Below, piece after piece: positions 1 through 8,362 of a stretch of DNA of 37,486 nt (the stretch's first letter is position 1; every line of letters starts with the position of its first letter). Under the pieces are notes generated by a model that ran no database searches, had not been told where the DNA came from, and saw nothing but the letters and a program-made list of their open reading frames with translations. A program made the position numbers and the translations under genes. Source of the DNA: Deltaproteobacteria bacterium (GTDB taxonomy: Bacteria > Desulfobacterota > DSM-4660 > Desulfatiglandales > HGW-15); assembly GCA_016932235.1 (NCBI GenBank), contig JAFGDF010000249.1, forward strand, positions 1 through 37,486. The letters are read 5' to 3'.

Positions 1-19
1 TACAGAAAGAAGGTATTTA

Positions 20-103
20 ATGGACTTTAAAACATTTGATTTTCATCCATCCGTTGCCGAAGGCATTGCAGCAGCGGGTTATAAAACTTCAACCCCGATT
101 CAG
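20..103 (+). pseudogene. 5' remnant of a DEAD-box RNA helicase (RhlE-like)
   Basis: The 28 codons from the ATG at 20 read like the N-terminus of an RhlE-type DEAD-box helicase: an aromatic-rich start followed by the Q-motif ending GYKTSTPIQ, which contacts the adenine of ATP. An AAGG ribosome-binding site lies six bases upstream. Homology stops immediately after the glutamine of TPIQ. The reading frame continues to 229 only as antisense of the neighbouring toxin gene. Motif I and everything beyond are absent, and no helicase 3' part appears elsewhere in the window. The fragment cannot encode a working helicase. It marks an insertion, deletion or rearrangement junction at about 104-106, or an assembly join. 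Confidence 0.75.
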
Positions 104-106
104 GGT

Positions 107-397
107 CTAAATTTCAGTTTTTTCTTCCCTTTTCAACAATCTGTAGGTTTCTTCGTAAATATATGCCCTTGGCCCAAGGGCAACGATATTTATTTCTTTT
201 CCATTTTCAACCTGAGATATAATCCGTAATCCTTTTACTCGAAAACTCCCTAACCCATCAAGTTCATCCTTCAATGCCTTTCCTGCATATGGATCTTCGG
301 ATATTATTTTCAGCGCACTTCTTACTTTCTTTTTAATATCCGGATGCAGAAAACGGATATTCTTGACCAGGTAATCAGGTAACCTCAGTTTATACAT
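107..397 (-). CDS. RelE/ParE-family toxin (mRNA interferase-like)
   Basis: This small basic protein has the RelE/ParE fold signature: an N-terminal strand (MYKLRLPDYL), two helices (DIKKKVRSALKIISEDPYAG), then a strand-rich core with GLGSFRVKGLRIISQV and a terminal INIVALGPRAYIYEETYRLL. RelE-family toxins usually cut mRNA on the ribosome, and ParE members poison gyrase; the sequence alone does not decide. The upstream GTG at 406 is possible, but the ATG at 397 has AGAGGTG about six bases before it and is preferred. It lies just after the antitoxin stop codon, so the two genes are almost certainly cotranscribed and translationally coupled. Its stop codon sits within a few bases of the helicase break point. 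Confidence 0.85.
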   Translation of the reverse strand: MYKLRLPDYLVKNIRFLHPDIKKKVRSALKIISEDPYAGKALKDELDGLGSFRVKGLRIISQVENGKEINIVALGPRAYIYEETYRLLKREEKTEI

Positions 398-408
398 TGG
401 CCGCACCT

Positions 409-672
409 CTATTCATCGAACAATCCTTCAAGCGTATAGAGTTTTGCCTTTTTATTTTTCAGCGCCTTTATGCCCTTTTTAATTTCCTCAACAAAATCAG
501 GATCGGAGTGGATTAATATCGTTTCTTTCCATCCTTCATATTCTTCAGGGCTGACCAATACCGCAGCTGGCCTTCCATTTTTAGTTATTATGATTTCTTC
601 ATCCATGTTGCTGACCCTGTCAACAAGGCTACTCAGCTTTATTTTTGCTTCAGAAAGAGATAATGTTTCCAT
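409..672 (-). CDS. YefM/Phd-family antitoxin
   Basis: The protein begins METLSLSEAKIKLSSLVDRV, a typical Phd/YefM N-terminal DNA-binding domain, followed by EEIIITKNGRPAAVLVSPEEYEGW, the hallmark strand and helix of the family. The charged C-terminal tail (about residues 55-87) is expected to wrap the RelE-type toxin. The frame is open to an ATG at 711, but the ATG at 672 has a GGAGG eight bases upstream and starts exactly where family members start, so 672 is chosen. The antitoxin precedes the toxin, the normal order for yefM-yoeB/relBE modules. Such complexes usually repress their own promoter, which would lie in the AT-rich 50 bases shared with the divergent exporter gene. Confidence 0.85.
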   Translation of the reverse strand: METLSLSEAKIKLSSLVDRVSNMDEEIIITKNGRPAAVLVSPEEYEGWKETILIHSDPDFVEEIKKGIKALKNKKAKLYTLEGLFDE

Positions 673-757
673 GTTTTGACCTCCATTATAGTCAACTAGA
701 ATTTTGGTCATTTTAATTCATATATATTTATATTCTTATTTCTTTTATTAGCCGGAT

Positions 758-2257
758 ATGTTTATTACATATTTATTATCATTCTCATCAAGTATGCCCT
801 GGAGAGACGTATTGGACAGGAAAGAAATTAAAGACGAAGGAGAATCCAATAAGAACAAATGGATGACACTGATAACGGTGGCTATGAACGGATTTATCAT
901 CATCCTGGATATAAGCATCGTTAACATCTCCTTTCCGAAACTCACTCAGGTTTTTAAATCCGAACCTTCAGTCGTGCTGTGGGTAGCGGTCGTCTATTCA
1001 CTTTTAACGGTTGGGCTGATGCTTACTGTGGGAAGAATCGGGGACCTGCATGGTAAAAAAAAGGTCTTTATCATTGGTTATATCCTTTTTACGGTGGGCC
1101 TGATCTTGTGTTCCTTGTCTCAGAGCATAATACAGTTGATCCTGTCGCGGATAGTACAGGGGGTGGGAGGCGCCATGAACATGGCCCTGAGCTTCGGGCT
1201 TGTGACTGATGCATTCCCGGGCAGAGAAAGGGGTAAGGCCCTGGGCGTCATGTCCTCGGTATTTGCCGCCGGACCATTGCTCGGCCTGACAATAGGCGGC
1301 CTGCTTCTTGACGTTTTCAGCTGGAGATTCCTTTTCTACAGCAGGGTGCCCATCTGTATTTTAGGTATCATCATGGCGCTGGAGCTATTAAGCGAGGAAA
1401 AAAGGTCAGAAAGCGGTCCAAAACTTGACCTGATCGGCGCAGGGATTATCTTTGCCAGCCTCTCCTGCCTTACCCTTTTCGTGAACATGGGAGGCAGATC
1501 TGGTTTTGGATCATTTTCGATCGTCTTTTTAGGCTGTACGTCCCTGATATTGTTTATTGTATTCATTATCAATGAAGGAAGGACGAAGGAACCGGTGATC
1601 GATCTGACCATATTTAAAAATCCCACATTTTCCTCCGCAACAATAAGCCTTACTATCTTTGGCCTGACACAATCCAGCATCTTTTTTCTTCATCCATACT
1701 TCTTTATAAGCGGCATAAATTATTCATCTTCAGATGCCGGCCTGTTTCTGGCCATTCCGCCCCTCTGTTATTCTCTTTTCGCGCCTTTCTGTGGGTGGTT
1801 GTCGGACAAGTTGAGATCAAAACCATTATGTGTTTCCGGATTGATCCTTCAATGCTTCGGCCTGTTTCTTTGCAGCCTGTGGGATATTGATGTATCAAAG
1901 CTGGAGATTATAACCGGACTTTTTATCTTTGGCCTGGGCGGTTCACTGTTCTTTACTCCAAACACAAATTTGCTGATGGGATCCGCGCCGAGGGACAGGC
2001 TCGGGTCCATAGGAGCTCTGGTAAACACCATACGCCAGATGGGGCTTGCAGTCGGCATGGCCGTTACCGGGATGATCTTCACTCTACGTCAGGTCTATTA
2101 CTCCATCAATCTTTCCGTTAATTACCTTGATCCCGAATTTCTTGATCGACTATCACTTGTTAAAGCCTATAAAGATACTATTTTCATTGCATCTTTAGTA
2201 AGTCTAATAGGAGTATTAACATCTTTTTTTATCGTTGAAAAAAGACGATATCCCTAG
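758..2257 (+). CDS. DHA2-family (EmrB/QacA-type) MFS drug exporter
   Basis: About 500 residues with an estimated 14 hydrophobic spans, the size and topology of the DHA2 family of proton-driven multidrug antiporters in the inner membrane. Motif A is visible as GRIGDLHGKKKVF in the loop after helix 2. The antiporter motif C region reads GVMSSVFAAGPLLGLTIGG, followed by FSWRFLFYSRVP, the family's WRWxFxINxP element. The first ATG (758) has no clear ribosome-binding site. ATGs at 794 and 863 are alternatives, and homology begins near residue 35 (KWMTLITVAMNGFIIILD), so the first 35 residues are uncertain. A TetR regulator follows in the same direction 105 bases on, a common arrangement for inducible drug exporters. 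The substrate cannot be told. Confidence 0.9.
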   Translation: MFITYLLSFSSSMPWRDVLDRKEIKDEGESNKNKWMTLITVAMNGFIIILDISIVNISFPKLTQVFKSEPSVVLWVAVVYSLLTVGLMLTVGRIGDLHGKKKVFIIGYILFTVGLILCSLSQSIIQLILSRIVQGVGGAMNMALSFGLVTDAFPGRERGKALGVMSSVFAAGPLLGLTIGGLLLDVFSWRFLFYSRVPICILGIIMALELLSEEKRSESGPKLDLIGAGIIFASLSCLTLFVNMGGRSGFGSFSIVFLGCTSLILFIVFIINEGRTKEPVIDLTIFKNPTFSSATISLTIFGLTQSSIFFLHPYFFISGINYSSSDAGLFLAIPPLCYSLFAPFCGWLSDKLRSKPLCVSGLILQCFGLFLCSLWDIDVSKLEIITGLFIFGLGGSLFFTPNTNLLMGSAPRDRLGSIGALVNTIRQMGLAVGMAVTGMIFTLRQVYYSINLSVNYLDPEFLDRLSLVKAYKDTIFIASLVSLIGVLTSFFIVEKRRYP

Positions 2258-2314
2258 TTTGTCGGACTTTGTACTGAATTCTCAATTTAAAAATATGGCG
2301 CATTAGGATGTGGC

Positions 2315-2344
2315 TTGAAAGCTCGCCGGCTAAAATGATATGCT
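2315..2344 (+). promoter_or_regulatory. candidate sigma-70 promoter for the TetR gene
   Basis: TTGAAA at 2315-2320 and TATGCT at 2339-2344 are separated by 18 bases, 18 bases before the TetR start codon. The match to consensus is only moderate. No clear palindromic operator is seen beside it. Confidence 0.3.
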
Positions 2345-2362
2345 GTTAACAGGGGAGAAAAA

Positions 2363-2950
2363 ATGACCAAGAAAGAAATTATCCTTCGCGTTGCCACCAA
2401 GCTGTTTTCTGAAAAAGGTTACCGAAATACCACGGTTGCCGAACTGGCGAGGCTTACGGGTGTAGCCGAAGGCACCGTTTTTTACCATTTTAAAACTAAG
2501 GAAGAGCTCTTTCTGGCGATTCTTGAAAATATCAGGCAGATCCTGCTCAGCGAATTTGAAGGATTCTTCAGGGAAAAATCTTTTAACTCGGGGCTCGAAA
2601 TGCTGGAGGGCAGCATCTTTTTCTATCTCTATCTTGTGGGCACCAAGGAGGAACTGTTCCTGATCTTGCATCGCTACGACGCCTACGAGCTGGCCCAAGT
2701 CAACCCCGTCTTTCGAAAAAATTTTTCGGCAATCTACAATTCCATTCTCGACACCTTTGAAAGAGCCATTGTTCAGGGTCAGCAGGACGGTTCCATTGAA
2801 ATCCTGCCTGTCGGAAAAACGGCTTTTATAGTTTTTGCAATGGTGGATGGGATTGCCAGGCTGAAAACATTCAATCTTTATGACTCAAGCTCCCTTTTTG
2901 AACAACTGATCGCCAGTTGCCACCGCATGCTGCAAAAACGCCCCGTCTGA
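2363..2950 (+). CDS. TetR/AcrR-family transcriptional regulator
   Basis: Residues 5-50 form a classic TetR helix-turn-helix: KEIILRVATKLFSEKGYRNTTVAELARLTGVAEGTVFYHFKTKEELF, with the recognition helix at GVAEGTVFYHF. The remaining ~145 residues are the helical ligand-binding and dimerisation domain. AGGGGAG stands seven bases before the ATG. The position directly behind the DHA2 exporter suggests it represses that gene and itself. The only strong TetR-like palindrome I see in the window is far away at 11917-11936, so this protein or an unlinked TetR could also act there. It converges with the NtrC-type gene, with 19 bases between the stop codons. Confidence 0.9.
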   Translation: MTKKEIILRVATKLFSEKGYRNTTVAELARLTGVAEGTVFYHFKTKEELFLAILENIRQILLSEFEGFFREKSFNSGLEMLEGSIFFYLYLVGTKEELFLILHRYDAYELAQVNPVFRKNFSAIYNSILDTFERAIVQGQQDGSIEILPVGKTAFIVFAMVDGIARLKTFNLYDSSSLFEQLIASCHRMLQKRPV

Positions 2951-2969
2951 TAAATCGTTCAATACCGTA

Positions 2970-4343
2970 TCATTCGATCTCGCCGATACCGAATCGTTTC
3001 ATTTTACGCCAGAGAGTGGTTCTCGGTATTCCCAGAACCTTAGCCGCCCGTACTTTGTTATAATTGGTTGCTTCAAGCACCCTGATGATATATGCTTTTT
3101 CCTGCTCCGCCAGGGTGGTCAGATCATCGCGAGATACGGTGTCCACATCCAGAAGCCTGAGATCTTCCGGCAAATCATCGGCCTGAAGCCGGCGTCTTTC
3201 ACCAAGCGCTACGGCACTGCAAATTATATGTTCCAATTCCCGTACATTACCGGGAAAGGAATAACGCATAAGAATTTCCATGGCATGAGTGTTAAAACCT
3301 TCGATATATTTATTGTATAACGTATCATAATAATTTATGAAGTGCTCTACAAGCAGTGGTATGTCCTCTTTATGTTCCCTTAACGGCGGAATTCGAATCA
3401 CCACAACCTTCAGGCGGAAATAGAGATCTTCCCGAAAACGGCCGGCTTTGACCTCGTAATCCAAATCCTTGTTGGTGGCGGATAACAACCTTACATCCAG
3501 CGCTAACGGCCTGGCGCCGCCAACCCGAAGCAACTTTCTTTCCTGGATGAGCCGGAGAAGCTTCACCTGTGTGGGAAAAGTCATTTCCCCGATTTCATCC
3601 AGGAATACCGTGCCGCCTTGGGCTGTTTCAAACAATCCTGCCTTGAGGCTGTCGGCACCGGTAAAAGCGCCCTTCTCATGACCGAAAAGTTCATTGGCCG
3701 CCAGATCTTCCGCGAAACCTCCGCAATTAAATCCCACAAAGGGTTTGTTCTTTCGTTGGCTGCCGTTGTGTATGGCCCTGGCCACCAGTTCCTTTCCCGT
3801 ACCGCTTTCACCTTGAATAAGCACGTTGCAGTCGACTCTCGAAACTTTGTTGATAACCTTTATCAATTCCCGGATTTGGGGGCTGATACCCAGAATTCCG
3901 CGCGCATTATCCTTTTTAAAAAGCTCTTCCTTGAGCTTCCTGTTTTCCTCCATCAGAAAAAGTTTATCACTTACCCTCTCCAGCACCGATAAAATTTTGT
4001 CGGGTGTCAGCGGTTTTTCAACATAGTAGAAGGCCCCTTGCCTCATGGCCTTGACAGCGTCATCCACTGAGGCGTACCCTGTGAACAGGATCACCTGGGT
4101 TCCGGGATAGCGGGATTTGATACACTCCAAAAGCTCCATACCGCTCATTTGGGGCATCCGGATATCGGTCATAACGATATGAAATGGGGCTTGCGCCATT
4201 CGCTGAAGGGCTTGTGCGGGGTTCGAAAAAATCTCCACCTCATGGCCGTGCCGGTCCAGGATACGGCCGATGTTTTTCAGGGCGATAGGTTCATCATCCA
4301 CAACGGCTATTCTTAGAGCATTCGTTTGCTTGCTATGGCTCAA
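2970..4343 (-). CDS. NtrC-type sigma-54-dependent response regulator
   Basis: Three domains in order. The receiver (about 10-125) has acidic pocket DDEP, phospho-acceptor Asp60 in MTDIRMP, TGYAS and EKP. The AAA+ domain (about 150-385) has Walker A GESGTGKE, the sigma-54-contacting loop GAFTGA and Walker B TVFLDEIGEM. A Fis-type helix-turn-helix sits at the end (AAKVLGIPRTTLWRKMKRF). It should activate sigma-54 promoters after phosphorylation, probably by the histidine kinase encoded just upstream. The frame starts at a TTG 27 bases after the kinase stop, with GGGGTGAT in front; no ATG serves better. It is last of three genes (receiver, kinase, activator). Its targets are unknown; the GTTTCA-N3-TGAAAC palindromes at 10883 and 11480 are one untested possibility. 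Confidence 0.93.
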   Translation of the reverse strand: MSHSKQTNALRIAVVDDEPIALKNIGRILDRHGHEVEIFSNPAQALQRMAQAPFHIVMTDIRMPQMSGMELLECIKSRYPGTQVILFTGYASVDDAVKAMRQGAFYYVEKPLTPDKILSVLERVSDKLFLMEENRKLKEELFKKDNARGILGISPQIRELIKVINKVSRVDCNVLIQGESGTGKELVARAIHNGSQRKNKPFVGFNCGGFAEDLAANELFGHEKGAFTGADSLKAGLFETAQGGTVFLDEIGEMTFPTQVKLLRLIQERKLLRVGGARPLALDVRLLSATNKDLDYEVKAGRFREDLYFRLKVVVIRIPPLREHKEDIPLLVEHFINYYDTLYNKYIEGFNTHAMEILMRYSFPGNVRELEHIICSAVALGERRRLQADDLPEDLRLLDVDTVSRDDLTTLAEQEKAYIIRVLEATNYNKVRAAKVLGIPRTTLWRKMKRFGIGEIE

Positions 4344-4370
4344 TCGGGATCACCCCCAGTTTTACGGATC

Positions 4371-5852
4371 TTATTTCTTGATGGCGGATATGTTTTCATA
4401 GGGCAGCGTTATTGTAAAAACGGTCTTTTGACCTGGAACGCTTTCCATCTCAATAATGCCGCCATGTTTGGCGATGATTCCATGGGAAACAGAAAGCCCC
4501 AATCCGGTCCCCTTGCCCACAGGTTTTGTGGTGAAAAACGGATCAAAGATATGGGGAATCACATCAGCAGGAATGCCGCAACCGTTATCCTCCACCTGTA
4601 TCCCCAAATTACCAGGTTTGAGTTTCTTGACACGAACATCTATACGCCCGCCAGGACTGAGCGCGTCCATGGAATTCAATAGCATATTCAAAACCACCTG
4701 TTTTAACTGCTGACGATCTCCCTGAATCTTGGGCAGGTCAGATCCTACCTGGACATTGATAGTCAAGCCGCGAACCCGTGCCTGGTTCAAAGCCAGTTTC
4801 GCCGTTTCTTCAACAAGCTTCCCCAGATCCAGCGATTCGAGCACACATATACTTTCCCTTGTGAAATCCAGGAGATTGTGTACTATACTTTTTGAACGGT
4901 CCGTTTCCGAAATAATATCTTTGATCATCCCCATATGTTCCATTTTATTCATTGTCTCATATTCTTCCATTAAGGAATAGGCGGTAAGCATAATATTGTT
5001 TAAAGGGTTGTTAAGTTCATGGGCCACCCCTGCTGTCAGGATTCCCACGGCGCGTAATTTATGTGATTCAATCAAGGATTTTTGCCTGCTTTCAAGCTCT
5101 CTAAGCATTCGATTGACAGCCACTTCCACGTTAGTGAACTCATCCCGATACTTGTGCATATGTTTTACGGGGGTGAAATCTCCCTTGGCGATACGCTTCG
5201 TCTGGGCAACAAGATAGTTCAGGGGAGTTATGAACCGCCAGGAGAGAAACCAGGCCATGAAAACCATGAGGAAAAAAAGGAAAACAAGGAAATACGCCGG
5301 AATCCTCTGAAGCAACTTAAGCCAGATGGTCACTGTTTCAAATTCACTGGCCGCCAGTTCGGCAGCGCCATTAACTATCTGATAGCCATGATGCCGCAAT
5401 TTGTCTTCTATTTCTTCATAGGGGGTATGACTTCCGGCGTTGACCAAACGATATAAATCATACAAGTCGTCATAATAGAGATGGAATTCATGAAAAATCT
5501 TTTTATTATGTGGAGGGAATGACGAAATTTCAAGCCCCTTAAAGTTTTTATCAAGGATATCACGGGCGGCCTCCACGCTTTGAACGGCATCGCTCAGGTT
5601 TGTACCGTAAAGAAAGAAATTTTTTTCCCATCGCCTGGCCTGTTCAATATTGAAAAGAAACCTCTCCCAGGTCTGCACTGTCGTAATCCTTTTTTCAATC
5701 CCGTTAATTGCGATCATTGCCGCAAAGGTAATCATCATGGATAAGATAAAAAAGGTAAAAAACCCCAGAATGATCAGAAGCCGGAAGCTGAAGATAGGGC
5801 GCTTCTGGAGGTCTTTTTCGTCCGAGTATTTTTTGGTAGGGCTTTCGACCAT
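4371..5852 (-). CDS. membrane sensor histidine kinase with HAMP domain
   Basis: An N-terminal membrane helix (about residues 22-50), a ~130-residue extracytoplasmic region rich in aromatic residues and helices, a second helix ending MVFMAWFLSWRFITPL, then a HAMP domain. HisKA follows with H-box VAHELNNPLNNI (phospho-histidine near residue 278) and HATPase_c with N-box VVLNMLLNSMDAL, G1 VEDNGCGIP, DPFFTTKP and G2 GKGTGLGLS. All catalytic elements are intact. A TTG at 5861 could also start translation; the ATG at 5852 is preferred as the conventional codon. It overlaps the end of the upstream receiver gene and is followed by the NtrC-type regulator, so the three form one operon. The external domain matches no sensor family I can name, so the signal is unknown. 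Confidence 0.92.
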   Translation of the reverse strand: MVESPTKKYSDEKDLQKRPIFSFRLLIILGFFTFFILSMMITFAAMIAINGIEKRITTVQTWERFLFNIEQARRWEKNFFLYGTNLSDAVQSVEAARDILDKNFKGLEISSFPPHNKKIFHEFHLYYDDLYDLYRLVNAGSHTPYEEIEDKLRHHGYQIVNGAAELAASEFETVTIWLKLLQRIPAYFLVFLFFLMVFMAWFLSWRFITPLNYLVAQTKRIAKGDFTPVKHMHKYRDEFTNVEVAVNRMLRELESRQKSLIESHKLRAVGILTAGVAHELNNPLNNIMLTAYSLMEEYETMNKMEHMGMIKDIISETDRSKSIVHNLLDFTRESICVLESLDLGKLVEETAKLALNQARVRGLTINVQVGSDLPKIQGDRQQLKQVVLNMLLNSMDALSPGGRIDVRVKKLKPGNLGIQVEDNGCGIPADVIPHIFDPFFTTKPVGKGTGLGLSVSHGIIAKHGGIIEMESVPGQKTVFTITLPYENISAIKK

Positions 5853-5866
5853 AAAAGGCAAGGTCC

Positions 5867-6268
5867 CTAACGTTCCTCAGAAGTAATTCCAGTAAACCCC
5901 AGTTCTTGAGCCGCTTTCACGACCAGCATCCGCAAATCACTCGGCTTAAAGGGTTTGGCAATCATATCAAAGGCCCCTCTTTCCATAGCTTCCCTGGCCA
6001 GAGGTACGGTTGCAAAACCGGTGATAACGATAACCTTAGTGCGAGGGCTGGAATTTTTGGCGGCCTCCAGAATCTGGAGGCCATTCACTTCATTCATCAT
6101 CACATCCGTGATAATAATATCAAAAGTCTTTTCCTTGATCCGAGACAGGGCCTTTACTGAATCTTCATAGACCTCCACTCCACAACCTATTTTTTCCAGG
6201 CCGCTTTTAAGGCGCTGGCCAACGATAGGTTCATCATCCAAAAGCATGACTTTAAGTTCTTCAGCCAT
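5867..6268 (-). CDS. single-domain response regulator (CheY-like)
   Basis: One receiver domain and nothing else, about 133 residues. Acidic pair DDEP at residues 11-14, phospho-acceptor Asp55 in ITDVMMNEVNG, threonine in ITGFAT and lysine in AKPF. The usual proline after the acceptor (DxxMP) is Asn here, which is uncommon but tolerated. The frame extends to a GTG at 6286, but the ATG at 6268 has GGGAGG five bases before it. It heads the operon receiver - kinase - NtrC. With no output domain it presumably acts through protein contact or as an intermediate in a phosphorelay with the adjacent kinase. Confidence 0.9.
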   Translation of the reverse strand: MAEELKVMLLDDEPIVGQRLKSGLEKIGCGVEVYEDSVKALSRIKEKTFDIIITDVMMNEVNGLQILEAAKNSSPRTKVIVITGFATVPLAREAMERGAFDMIAKPFKPSDLRMLVVKAAQELGFTGITSEER

Positions 6269-6521
6269 TCTTCCCTCCCGATACACCTATTGCGTACAAC
6301 CAGAAGCCGGCCAAACGGACTCTCCCTGCTGCAAGACTTGTCAACGAGTTCACGTCGAGTCGCTACGGTTAATGCCCTCAGTTTGCATCTTCAATATGCT
6401 TATGACATCAATGATGACCAATGTCCAGCGGTTTCTTCCACAATAAGCACGGATTTGACATCTGTCCCTGGGAGCCTGTCGGACCTTGTTTGACGAGCTC
6501 CTGAAAATTATTTAACTAACA

Positions 6522-7346
6522 TTAATGGAAGGATGCAGAGGCCTGATGAAAAATAGGATTCATGACATGGACTTCCACATATTCGACACCAGGGATTTCC
6601 CTCGCCAGATCCTTGATGGCCCTGACCTTTTTTTCCTTTTGCCGCTTTAACCCGAATGTCTCTATCACCAGCGTGCCTCTATCGGCATACACCCTTATGT
6701 TGGGAAAGCGATCTAATAATGCGGCTTTGACTCCGCTCGATAAAGCGAGATCCTCCATGCAGTTGATTGAATAGGTCATGGGCTTGAAGCGCGGATAACC
6801 TGCCGTTTCCGTGATAATCTTAACGGCCTCATCCAGATCGATCTGAGAAAGGCCGATAACCAGATCATAGTGAGACGGATCCGTCTCATCCAGTTGAAAG
6901 GCATCAACAGACCAGCGCCGCTGATCATTTCTTTCGCGATCAAGGAGCTTCTGCGCCTTGTTCAGGGATATGCCCCGCTCCGCGGCATATTTGTCTGCCC
7001 GCTTATCGAAATCGGAAAGTATGCGAACCCTGAGCACATGGGAAACCCCCAGGACATAGAGATGAGCCGCCAGACCCTGGCAAACCGTGTTGCCCTTGAG
7101 AAGTTCGGAAAGCGTTGCCTCCTGGATATAAGCCAGATATCGGCTCCGGATTCCTCGTGACCTGCGCAAGAATGAGGGCCTATCATCCAGCGCTCGCGCA
7201 AGCTCTGTTTCGGATACCATGTATTTTACGGCAACCTTTTCCAGGATCTCCCGACCAAGAAAATCATATCCCAGAACACTGGCGACAGATTCAGCAACCT
7301 CCCGGCCGGTCTGGTATAAGTCCGAAGAGATAATGATTACAGGCAT
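6522..7346 (-). CDS. cytidylate-kinase-like protein with C-terminal BON-like domain (paralogue 1)
   Basis: Resembles the Cytidylate_kin2 family (P-loop nucleoside monophosphate kinase fold) over residues 1-190. The glycine-rich P-loop equivalent is residues 8-15, SDLYQTGR, poorer in glycine than usual. The segment that should carry the substrate-binding GR motif is QGLAAH (90-95). The LID-like helix has NDQRRWS and the C-terminal part DPSHYDLVIGL. Residues ~200-262 look like a BON-type domain (LALSSGVKAALLDRFPNIRV...GVEYVEVHV), absent from housekeeping Cmk. AAAGGA lies seven bases before the ATG. It follows paralogue 2 on the same strand. It is probably a regulatory or substrate-shifted kinase rather than a metabolic CMP kinase; this is inferred from divergent motifs and neighbours. 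Confidence 0.75.
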   Translation of the reverse strand: MPVIIISSDLYQTGREVAESVASVLGYDFLGREILEKVAVKYMVSETELARALDDRPSFLRRSRGIRSRYLAYIQEATLSELLKGNTVCQGLAAHLYVLGVSHVLRVRILSDFDKRADKYAAERGISLNKAQKLLDRERNDQRRWSVDAFQLDETDPSHYDLVIGLSQIDLDEAVKIITETAGYPRFKPMTYSINCMEDLALSSGVKAALLDRFPNIRVYADRGTLVIETFGLKRQKEKKVRAIKDLAREIPGVEYVEVHVMNPIFHQASASFH

Positions 7347-7387
7347 GGAAAAATCCTTTCATTGAATACAGCAGTTTTAAATCCTTT

Positions 7388-7417
7388 TGGCAGTCTGTCA
7401 GGTAAAGGCTATAGGAC
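7388..7417. repeat. imperfect stem-loop between the two kinase-like genes
   Basis: GGCAGTC and GACTGCC face each other across a loop of roughly 17 bases, directly downstream of the minus-strand gene 7430-8242. It could be a weak terminator or processing site. The GGCAGTCTG core recurs at 8353 and, as GCAGTCTGTC, at 11795. Confidence 0.35.
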
Positions 7418-7429
7418 TGCCGGGAAACA

Positions 7430-8242
7430 TCAAACCGCGTTCGATGGAATAGCCGTCCTTGAATGTACTTCGATATTGTTTATACCGGCGATATCCCCGG
7501 CCAGAGACCTTATATTCTGCCTCACTTTACGTGCGAGCCGGTCGTCTGTCCCTGTAAAGACAATGACATTGCCATACTCGCTCGTGACTGCAAGGTCGGT
7601 GCTGACCTTGACCAGGGCCGCCTTAACCTGGCTGGCCATAACCAGATCATCCATCTTCTGTTGAGATTCTCTGGTCGTCCTGAACTGTTCGAATCCCGCG
7701 GCCTCACAAACAAAATCAACGGCGTTCGACACATTGAACCGCTGGATATGAATCACGAAATCATAAAGGGAGCTGTCCCAAGGGTCCGCCCCGTAAAGGC
7801 TTAGTGTCCATTTACGGCGTTCCTGATCATCCTTAAGGATCATTGCCCGGGCATCCTGTTCGCTGACTCCCTCCTGTTTCACCTCGCTGCGCACCCGATC
7901 TTCCAGGTCAGCTATGATACGGACTTTTATCAGGTGCGGCACATCTTTGAGCAGGAGGTGGCCGGCAAGTCCATGATAGACAACATTGTCTTTTTGTGCC
8001 ATTAGGGCGAGAACACTCTGGTAATAGGCAACATAGGCGCGTCTGCCGCCACTGAGGCGTTCCAGGATGGATGGGGCATCGTGTATAGCCTTCACGAGTT
8101 TTATCTCCGGGATATGGTAAAGATCGCTCGCCTCCAGGATAACATCCCGGCTCAGGCATTGATAACACAATCGTTCAGCCACCTTTTCAGCTACCTCTTT
8201 ACCCTTACTGTAGGAACCCCTTGAAATTGTTATTATCGCCAT
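7430..8242 (-). CDS. cytidylate-kinase-like protein with C-terminal BON-like domain (paralogue 2)
   Basis: 270 residues with the same two-part plan as the genes at 6522 and 17474, and very close to the latter. The N-terminus reads ITISRGSYSKGKEVAEKVAE, a P-loop at residues 7-15 in which Gly14-Lys15 are kept. HGLAGH (90-95) replaces the family's GR-containing substrate loop. KDDQERRKW (about 137-145) corresponds to the arginine-rich LID, and PWDSSLYDFVIHI is the core strand. Residues 200-262 form a BON-like module. AGAGGA precedes the ATG. The upstream neighbour is the SLC13-type permease, the downstream one paralogue 1. The intact P-loop suggests ATP binding; the altered substrate loop suggests something other than CMP. 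Confidence 0.78.
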   Translation of the reverse strand: MAIITISRGSYSKGKEVAEKVAERLCYQCLSRDVILEASDLYHIPEIKLVKAIHDAPSILERLSGGRRAYVAYYQSVLALMAQKDNVVYHGLAGHLLLKDVPHLIKVRIIADLEDRVRSEVKQEGVSEQDARAMILKDDQERRKWTLSLYGADPWDSSLYDFVIHIQRFNVSNAVDFVCEAAGFEQFRTTRESQQKMDDLVMASQVKAALVKVSTDLAVTSEYGNVIVFTGTDDRLARKVRQNIRSLAGDIAGINNIEVHSRTAIPSNAV

Positions 8243-8339
8243 AATATTCCTCTTGCGCCCGTTGGTCTTTATATTACAGAAGCCTGTAGGACTTCCACCT
8301 GCAAGTTCCCGGATAAAATATGAGAGATTAATATTTAAT

Positions 8340-8361
8340 ACCGGAAAAAGTCCGGCAGTCT
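8340..8361 (-). terminator. possible weak terminator after the SLC13 gene
   Basis: Read on the minus strand just past the SLC13 stop codon, CCGGA-CTTTT-TCCGG forms a 5-bp stem, followed by an AT-rich stretch without a clear run of T. It lies in the 120-base gap before the next minus-strand gene. A weak call. Confidence 0.3.
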
Positions 8362-8362
8362 G

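Noticed and set aside
104..229. Continuation of the 69-codon plus-strand frame past the helicase Q-motif
   Set aside because: It is antisense to the toxin gene, is low-complexity Phe-rich and has no helicase motifs.
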